Positions 1 through 4,681 of a stretch of DNA of 6,816 nucleotides are shown here, in pieces. Location of the stretch: contig JACCWU010000141.1 in NCBI GenBank assembly GCA_013697465.1, forward strand, positions 1 through 6,816, read 5' to 3'. The notes beneath the pieces were generated by a model. That model was given only the letters and a program-made list of their open reading frames with translations. It made no database searches and was not told the DNA's origin. Position 1 is the stretch's first letter. Each line of letters opens with the position of its first letter. Origin of the DNA: Actinomycetota bacterium (GTDB lineage: Bacteria > Actinomycetota > Thermoleophilia > Gaiellales > Gaiellaceae). A program made the translations under genes and the position numbers.

Positions 1-4
1 GCGA

Positions 5-86
5 TGCAGGGGGGAGGATTCGAACCTCCGAAGGCTGAGCCAGCGGGTTTACAGCCCGCCCCCTTTGGCCACTCGGGAACCCCTGC
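5..86 (-). tRNA. tRNA-Tyr (anticodon GTA)
   Basis: Read on the minus strand, this 82-nt stretch folds as a class II tRNA. The 7-bp acceptor stem pairs GCAGGGG (86-80) with CCCCTGC (12-6), with discriminator A at 5. The D arm contains CCCGAGTGGCCAAAGGG. The anticodon stem is GCGGG/CCCGC (59-55 with 47-43), its loop is CTGTAAA, and the anticodon GTA lies at 52-50. A long variable arm (GGC-TCA-GCC) follows, then the T arm GGAGG-TTCGAAT-CCTCC (29-13). The long variable arm together with a GTA anticodon is the hallmark of bacterial tRNA-Tyr, and the body closely resembles E. coli tRNA-Tyr. The 3' CCA is not encoded (the bases after the discriminator are TCGC), so it must be added by nucleotidyltransferase. 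It lies 39 bp downstream of the fusion gene on the same strand. Function and boundaries are very likely correct. Confidence 0.97.
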
Positions 87-88
87 GA

Positions 89-109
89 GGCGGGCAATTG
101 TAGCCCGCC
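89..109. repeat. Perfect 7-bp inverted repeat, possible hairpin
   Basis: GGCGGGC (89-95) and GCCCGCC (103-109) are exact reverse complements flanking a 7-nt A/T-rich loop. The structure sits between the fusion gene stop (126-128) and the tRNA 5' end. There is no T-tract on either side, so it is not a canonical intrinsic terminator. It could still slow or end read-through from the upstream gene, or act on the TACAAT box in its loop. GC-rich DNA produces such repeats by chance, so the role is uncertain. Confidence 0.4.
97..102 (-). promoter_or_regulatory. Putative -10 box for tRNA-Tyr
   Basis: On the minus strand the hexamer TACAAT (102-97) matches the sigma-70/SigA -10 consensus at five of six bases and ends 10 nt before the mature tRNA 5' end at 86. 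That would give a leader of only a few nucleotides. No convincing -35 element sits 16-18 bp upstream. The nearest candidate, TTGATG (129-124), overlaps the stop codon of the upstream gene with a 21-bp spacer, which is too long to be standard. The alternative is that the tRNA is co-transcribed from the upstream gene and the match is fortuitous. Confidence 0.45.
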
Positions 110-125
110 CCCTCGACGGGCGGCA

Positions 126-3100
126 TCAACCGGCGAGCCGAGCGAGGAGCTCCGGGGGCGCATTCTCCAGCGCCTCGACTGCGGCGCGGCGCCCCGCGTC
201 GCGCATGCGGTCGAGCTGGTGGAACTCGAGGATCCCGACGCCGTCGTTCGGCGGTGTGATCACGAGGTCTGCGTGACGCACGGCGGCTTCGCGCGTGTCC
301 GCGCTTCCGATCATCACGAGCCGCGTGAGCGTCTCCGTGAAGCTCGGCAGCGAGCGCGAGTCGTCCCAGGGCCACTCCTCGATCCTGCGCGGCTTGAGCA
401 GGCGGCGCCGGCCGTGGGGCCGCTTGCCGGTCGGCGGGTCGAAGCGCTGGCTGACGTCGACCGCGATCACCGGGCCTTCGTCGCCGTCTGCCATCAGGTC
501 GACAGGAAGATTGCTGAGCACCCCACCGTCGATGAGCAGCGCGCCGCCGGCCCCCGCCACCGGCGGGCACAGTCCGGGGAAGCACATGCTCGCGCTGACG
601 GCATGCGCGACCGAGCCGTGCCGGTGCACGACCTGCTCGCCGCTCACGAGATCGGTCGAGACGCAGAAGTAGCTTCTGGGCATCGTCTCGATCTCTCCCG
701 GGAGGAGGCGCGCGAACATCTCCCGGAGCTTCACACTACGGATCAGCGATATGCGAGGAATGCGGTAGTCGTTCAGGAGCGACCGCCGCACCCACTCCTC
801 GTAGCAGTACGCGTCGATCTCCTCGGGTTCCAGACCGCTTGCGTACAGGGCGGCGACGAAGGCGCCCATGCTCGTACCCGCAATCCGGTCGATCGTCACG
901 CCAGCGTGCACGAGCTCTTCCAGCACCCCGACATGCGCGAGGCCGCGGGCTCCTCCGCCCGAGAGAACGAGGCCAGGTGCTCTGCCTCCCACGCGCCGGG
1001 CGAGCCGCTCGACATCCCCCTGGAGCATTGCGTCCGACACGCGATGTGTCCGTTCCGGCGCGAGCGCCGCTATCCAGCCGCCGCTCGCAGCCGCCGAGTC
1101 GTCGCAGATCACGAGGTCGCAGCCGCGTAGCGCAGGGTGGTTTGCCGCCACGTCGCGCGAGTCACTGCCCCCGGCGAGTGCGATGACGCGATCGGCCTGG
1201 CGGAGAACGGTCTCGGTCCAGGCGTCATCTCCACCGGTCGCCGCCGCGGCGAGCACGATCCGGTCGTTGCCCCGCTCGAGCCGGTCGAGCACGGCCGAGA
1301 TCGCTTCCGTTTCGGGCTCAGGCGGCGCGTCGAGTCGCGCGACCGTCTCCCAGCGCCCGAGTCCCTCGACGAGTTCTCTCGCGACGGCGTCGAACGGCAC
1401 ATCCGGGGAGAGCGCGACGACCGCGATCGTGGAAGCTCGGGGATCGCGCGACGACTCGCGGGGACGGCTCGCTTGGAGCTGGCGTCCGAGCTCCCTGGTG
1501 AGCCCGGCCGCGAAGGCGGGCTCATCCCGCAGCAACCGTTCGAACTCGTTGCGCGAGAGCTCGAGCAGCTCGGAGTCTCGACGGGCTCGGACCGAGGCCG
1601 AGCGCGGTGCACCCGTGATCAGTGCGAGCTCTCCGAGCACCGCGCCACGACCGAGCGCAACCAGGACGTCGCCATCCTCGCTGACAACCTCGCAGCGGCC
1701 GGAGAGCACGACGTACAGGGCATCTCCCTCGTCGCCGTGGCGGAAGAGCCACTCGTTTCCCGGAAGCCGGAGCAAACGAGTCCGGCGGGCAATGTCCTCG
1801 CGGAGGCGGCCGTCCAGGTGGGAGAAGATCGACACCTTTGCGAGCACGTCGGCAGGCGTGGACATCGCAGCGGAAGCAGGCGGGGGCGTTGGCAAGGTCG
1901 ATGGCCGAGGCGGAGTGGCGGGGGCGACCACGCGCCGATCGCGGCGGATCTCGTCCTCGGCGATCTCGTGCATCGTCGTGATCCGTCCCAGCGCCGGACC
2001 GAGTGCCGCGACCGCAAGAAAGCAGAGAGCCGCGAATGTCCAGCCTGCGTCGAAAGCCCCCGCGAGGTCGGTAGGAGCGGGCGTGCCGACGATCGCGACG
2101 AGGAGCGCGACGCCCAGCACCGCGCCAAGCTGACGCGCAACCGAATTGAGCGCGGTCGCCGTTGCAAACCGGCCGCCGGGCGCTGTCGCGACCGCGGCTG
2201 CTCCGAGTGTCGGAAGCGTCGCGCCTGCGCCGATCCCGAGGACAACGATTGCCGGCAGCCACTTCCCGACGAAATCCGGCGACGTCCCTAGAGTCGTGAT
2301 CAGCAAGACGACGCCGCCGCTCCAGATCAGCGCGCCGGGGATCACGGCGAACCGGTAGTCGTGGCGGTCGAGGAGTCGTCCGAGTGGCGCCGCCACCGCG
2401 GCCGCGACGAACGGCCCGGGCGTGAGCGCCAGACCCGCTTCCAGGACCGAGTACCCCCACACGGACGTGAGGAAGAGAACGTTGGCGAGGAGGTACGAGA
2501 AGAACCCGGCCGACGCGAGGAGCGTCAGCGCATTGGCGACGCTGAACGAGCGTTCCTTCAGATCCTCGAGAGCGAGCTCCGGGAAGGCGTGCCACGCGCA
2601 GCGCCGCAGGAACCAGGCGCCGAGGATGACCGCCGCGCCGAGCGTGCCGAGGACAGCCGGACTCGTCCAGCTCCACTCGTCGCCTTGGACCATGCCGAGG
2701 GTCAGGAGCGCGAGCGAGGCTGCGAGAAGAGCGGCGCCGAAGAGATCAGGAGTGGATCGACGACCGGGAGCGCGGCTCTCGACCAGCGCGCGCTTCGACG
2801 CGACGAGCGCCAAGACCCCGACCGGCAGGTTGACGAGAAAGACGAGACGCCAGTCGCTGATCTCGACGAGCACGCCACCGACCACGGGGCCGAGGCCGGC
2901 ACCGATCGCGGCTCCCGTGCCCCAGAGGGCGACCGCGTGCGCGCGCTGCCCCACGCCAAACGTCTCCAGGACGAGCGCAAGGGATGCCGGGACGACGATC
3001 GCAGCGCCAACGGCCTGCAGCGCGCGAGCCGCGATGAGGACCTCGAGCGACGGCGCGACGGCACACAGGACGGACATGACCGTGAAGACCACGATGCCGA

Positions 3101-3413
3101 GCTCGAAGAGCCGCTTGCGGCCGAGAAGATCCGCAATCCGACCGGCCGGAACGAGGAATGCGGCGAAGACAACGTTGTACGCGTTGAGCACCCACGAGAG
3201 CGACGAGATGTCCGATCCGCCGAACGACGCGCGGATGTCGGGGATGGCGACGTTGACGATGGTGACGTCGACGAACGCCATGAACGCGCCAAGCGACGCC
3301 ACGAGCAGGACCGTGCGCGGTGCGACGACGCGCCGCGTGACCCGACGAGGCTCGTCCTCACGAGATCCGTGTGGAGCATCGCTCCTCTTGCTTCTCGCCT
3401 CGCCGCGACCCAC
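126..3413 (-). CDS. MFS transporter (DHA2) - cyclic-nucleotide-binding - patatin/NTE phospholipase fusion
   Basis: The gene encodes one 1095-residue protein in three parts. Residues 33-478 form a DHA2/EmrB-QacA-type MFS transporter with about 14 hydrophobic segments. It shows DVTIVNVAIP in TM1 (49-58), motif A GRIADLLGRKR (91-101), R130 in TM4 and antiporter motif C GAAIGAGLGPVVGG (167-180). A proline-rich linker (about 495-516) leads to a cNMP-binding domain (about 518-645) whose phosphate-binding cassette GELALITGAPRSAS (594-607) keeps Glu595 and Arg604. Residues 661-800 resemble the Rossmann-like spacer of NTE proteins. The patatin domain (811-1090) has the oxyanion loop GGGARG (819-824), the nucleophile in GTSMG (Ser848) and DGG (Asp962), an apparently complete Ser/Asp dyad for (lyso)phospholipid hydrolysis. 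With 14 TMs both ends should be cytosolic, which places sensor and lipase at the inner leaflet. The GTG at 3413 was chosen because a TAGGGT box ends 7 nt upstream and the domain starts soon after. The frame stays open to an ATG at 3593, but that overlaps the divergent gene. There is no Shine-Dalgarno. Transport substrate and ligand (cAMP or cGMP) are unknown. Domain calls are secure; the start is moderately so. Confidence 0.93.
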   Translation of the reverse strand: MGRGEARSKRSDAPHGSREDEPRRVTRRVVAPRTVLLVASLGAFMAFVDVTIVNVAIPDIRASFGGSDISSLSWVLNAYNVVFAAFLVPAGRIADLLGRKRLFELGIVVFTVMSVLCAVAPSLEVLIAARALQAVGAAIVVPASLALVLETFGVGQRAHAVALWGTGAAIGAGLGPVVGGVLVEISDWRLVFLVNLPVGVLALVASKRALVESRAPGRRSTPDLFGAALLAASLALLTLGMVQGDEWSWTSPAVLGTLGAAVILGAWFLRRCAWHAFPELALEDLKERSFSVANALTLLASAGFFSYLLANVLFLTSVWGYSVLEAGLALTPGPFVAAAVAAPLGRLLDRHDYRFAVIPGALIWSGGVVLLITTLGTSPDFVGKWLPAIVVLGIGAGATLPTLGAAAVATAPGGRFATATALNSVARQLGAVLGVALLVAIVGTPAPTDLAGAFDAGWTFAALCFLAVAALGPALGRITTMHEIAEDEIRRDRRVVAPATPPRPSTLPTPPPASAAMSTPADVLAKVSIFSHLDGRLREDIARRTRLLRLPGNEWLFRHGDEGDALYVVLSGRCEVVSEDGDVLVALGRGAVLGELALITGAPRSASVRARRDSELLELSRNEFERLLRDEPAFAAGLTRELGRQLQASRPRESSRDPRASTIAVVALSPDVPFDAVARELVEGLGRWETVARLDAPPEPETEAISAVLDRLERGNDRIVLAAAATGGDDAWTETVLRQADRVIALAGGSDSRDVAANHPALRGCDLVICDDSAAASGGWIAALAPERTHRVSDAMLQGDVERLARRVGGRAPGLVLSGGGARGLAHVGVLEELVHAGVTIDRIAGTSMGAFVAALYASGLEPEEIDAYCYEEWVRRSLLNDYRIPRISLIRSVKLREMFARLLPGEIETMPRSYFCVSTDLVSGEQVVHRHGSVAHAVSASMCFPGLCPPVAGAGGALLIDGGVLSNLPVDLMADGDEGPVIAVDVSQRFDPPTGKRPHGRRRLLKPRRIEEWPWDDSRSLPSFTETLTRLVMIGSADTREAAVRHADLVITPPNDGVGILEFHQLDRMRDAGRRAAVEALENAPPELLARLAG

Positions 3414-3420
3414 TGCAAAG

Positions 3421-3450
3421 ACCCTACGACCCTCGAACGCCGTAGTGCAA
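3421..3450 (-). promoter_or_regulatory. Putative leaderless promoter of the MFS-CNB-patatin gene
   Basis: On the minus strand, TTGCAC (3450-3445; five of six matches to TTGACA-type only if weighted to TTG, otherwise four) is followed by an 18-bp spacer and then TAGGGT (3426-3421), which fits the TANNNT -10 pattern. Seven bases separate the -10 box from the GTG at 3413, so transcription should begin at or next to the start codon. This agrees with the lack of a ribosome-binding site. It is a sequence-pattern inference. Confidence 0.5.
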
Positions 3451-3459
3451 CGCTCCGCG

Positions 3460-3465
3460 TACGAT
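3460..3465 (+). promoter_or_regulatory. Putative leaderless -10 box of the reductase gene
   Basis: TACGAT (3460-3465) matches TANNNT and ends six bases before the GTG at 3472, the spacing expected for a leaderless mRNA. It overlaps the 8-bp palindrome ACGATCGT (3461-3468), which might be an operator half or chance. No clear -35 hexamer is seen 16-18 bp upstream. No Shine-Dalgarno precedes the GTG. Confidence 0.45.
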
Positions 3466-3471
3466 CGTCTC

Positions 3472-4641
3472 GTGGAGCATTTCGACGTCCTCGTGGTCGG
3501 GGCGGGCCCCGCGGGGTCGGCGACCGCGATCCACCTCACCCGCGCAGGCGCGCGCGTGCTGCTCGCGGACCGAGCGCGCTTTCCGCGCGACAAGCCGTGC
3601 GGAGGAGGGCTGACCGGCCGTGCCCTTCGGCATGCGCCGTGTCCGGTCGACCCGGTCGTCGAGCACGTCGTCGACCGCTTCCGGATTCGCCTCCGCTACG
3701 GGCCGAGCTTCTCGCGGCGGCACGACCGACCCTTGATCCTCATGACGCAACGCCGGCGGCTCGACCTCCACCTCGCCGAGCAGGCGGTGGCCGCGGGCGC
3801 CGACTTCCGCGACGGGTCGCGCGCGACGGAGATCGAGATCGGCGAGACCCACGTCCGGGCCAAGGTGGGCGGGACGACTGTCCGGGCCGACACGCTCGTC
3901 GGCGCCGACGGAGCGAACGGGATCGTCGCGCGCGCCGCCGGGCTCGGAGAGAGCATCGCCTCCGGTGTCGCGCTGGAGGGGAACGTGCCGTACGGTGCGA
4001 TCGACCGCAGCCGTGTGGACGGCACTGCCGAAATCGAGCTCGGGGTCGTTCCCGGCGGGTACGGCTGGATGTTCCCCAAGGGCGATCACGCGAATCTCGG
4101 GGTCGGCGGATGGGGGAGCGAGGGCCCGCGCCTGCGCGTCCATCTCGCCCGGCTCTGCCGTGCCCATGGCCTGGCGGTCGAGGCCTTGAGCGACGTCCGC
4201 GGCCATCGGCTCCCGATGCGCACGGTCGGAAGAGCCGTTGGCTCCGAGCCGCGAAGTCAAAGCTCGGTTTCAGCCCAGCGCGTGCTGCTCGTCGGCGACG
4301 CCGCCGGGCTCGTGGATCCGCTATCGGGCGACGGAATCTACGAGGCCTTCGTCTCCGCGGAGCTCGCCGCGGAGGCGATTCTCAGCGGAGATCTGAGCGC
4401 ATACGAGACGCGGCTCTCCGCCGCCCTCGACCACAACGCGAGCGCATCGTGGGCTGCGAAACGAGCACTCGACCGGAGTGCCGCTGCCTGCTTCTGGGCC
4501 GCCCGTTCTCCTGGAGTCTTCGGCGTCGTGACCGGACTCCTGGCCGGCGACGTGCGACATCCGAGCGAGGCTCGTGGTCTCGCTCGGCCGCCTCTACGCG
4601 CGCTCGCGCGGCTCGCGCGCATCGCATCGCCCGTTCCCTGA
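3472..4641 (+). CDS. Geranylgeranyl-reductase-family FAD-dependent oxidoreductase
   Basis: The 389-residue product is a flavoprotein of the geranylgeranyl reductase family (the group containing BchP/ChlP, archaeal GGR and mycobacterial menaquinone reductase MenJ), which saturates isoprenoid double bonds of lipids or quinones. The N-terminal Rossmann motif VVGAGPAG lies at residues 8-15. The family signature PRDKPCGGGL is at 38-47, the GADG motif at 144-147, the diagnostic GGYGWMFPKGDHANLGVG at 195-212, and the FAD-ribityl-binding GDAAGLVDPLSGDGI at 275-289. Length matches the family norm of about 390-420. No membrane segment is evident, so it is probably a peripheral membrane or cytosolic enzyme. 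The GTG at 3472 puts the beta strand FDVLVVG at the N-terminus as usual and has a -10-like box six bases upstream. A GTG at 3445 would add nine residues. The gene is divergent from the lipase-transporter fusion. Menaquinone side-chain reduction is a plausible role in an actinobacterium, but no menaquinone genes are visible here, so the substrate remains open. Confidence 0.93.
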   Translation: MEHFDVLVVGAGPAGSATAIHLTRAGARVLLADRARFPRDKPCGGGLTGRALRHAPCPVDPVVEHVVDRFRIRLRYGPSFSRRHDRPLILMTQRRRLDLHLAEQAVAAGADFRDGSRATEIEIGETHVRAKVGGTTVRADTLVGADGANGIVARAAGLGESIASGVALEGNVPYGAIDRSRVDGTAEIELGVVPGGYGWMFPKGDHANLGVGGWGSEGPRLRVHLARLCRAHGLAVEALSDVRGHRLPMRTVGRAVGSEPRSQSSVSAQRVLLVGDAAGLVDPLSGDGIYEAFVSAELAAEAILSGDLSAYETRLSAALDHNASASWAAKRALDRSAAACFWAARSPGVFGVVTGLLAGDVRHPSEARGLARPPLRALARLARIASPVP

Positions 4642-4652
4642 ACGTGGGCCAT

Positions 4653-4669
4653 GCGCGCCGGCCTCGCGC
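4653..4669. terminator. Weak hairpin in the convergent junction
   Basis: GCGCG (4653-4657) pairs with CGCGC (4665-4669) around a 7-nt loop, in the 40-bp gap between two convergent stop codons (4639-4641 on plus, 4684-4682 on minus). An alternative GGCC/GGCC pairing (4647-4650 with 4660-4663) competes with it. There is no T-tract in either direction, so this could be a factor-assisted bidirectional terminator or simply GC-rich background. Confidence 0.25.
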
Positions 4670-4681
4670 GATCGAGCTGGG

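Noticed and set aside
5..86. tRNA as an attachment site for an integrated element
   Set aside because: No integrase, no second copy of the tRNA 3' end and no foreign-looking genes are visible in the window.
868..2291. Long plus-strand open frames (868-2133 and 1137-2291)
   Set aside because: They are antisense shadows of the CNB and patatin coding region in GC-rich DNA, with no recognisable domain.
2422..3471. Upstream in-frame extension of the reductase on the plus strand
   Set aside because: The frame lies antisense to the MFS domain. Its translation is low-complexity Arg/Ala/Thr-rich, and the flavoprotein fold begins naturally at 3472.
3371..3480. Direct repeat GTGGAGCAT at 3371-3379 and 3472-3480
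   Set aside because: It is nine bases only, one copy lies inside coding sequence, and no further copies or flanking symmetry were seen, so it is likely chance.
3414..3593. N-terminal extension of the fusion gene to an ATG at 3593
   Set aside because: It would overlap the first 122 bp of the divergent reductase and its promoter region. The added residues are Arg/Ser-rich with no domain character, as expected of antisense GC-rich sequence.
3424..4260. 278-codon minus-strand frame opposite the reductase
   Set aside because: It is a shadow of the reductase, Arg/Asp/Pro-rich and without motif support.
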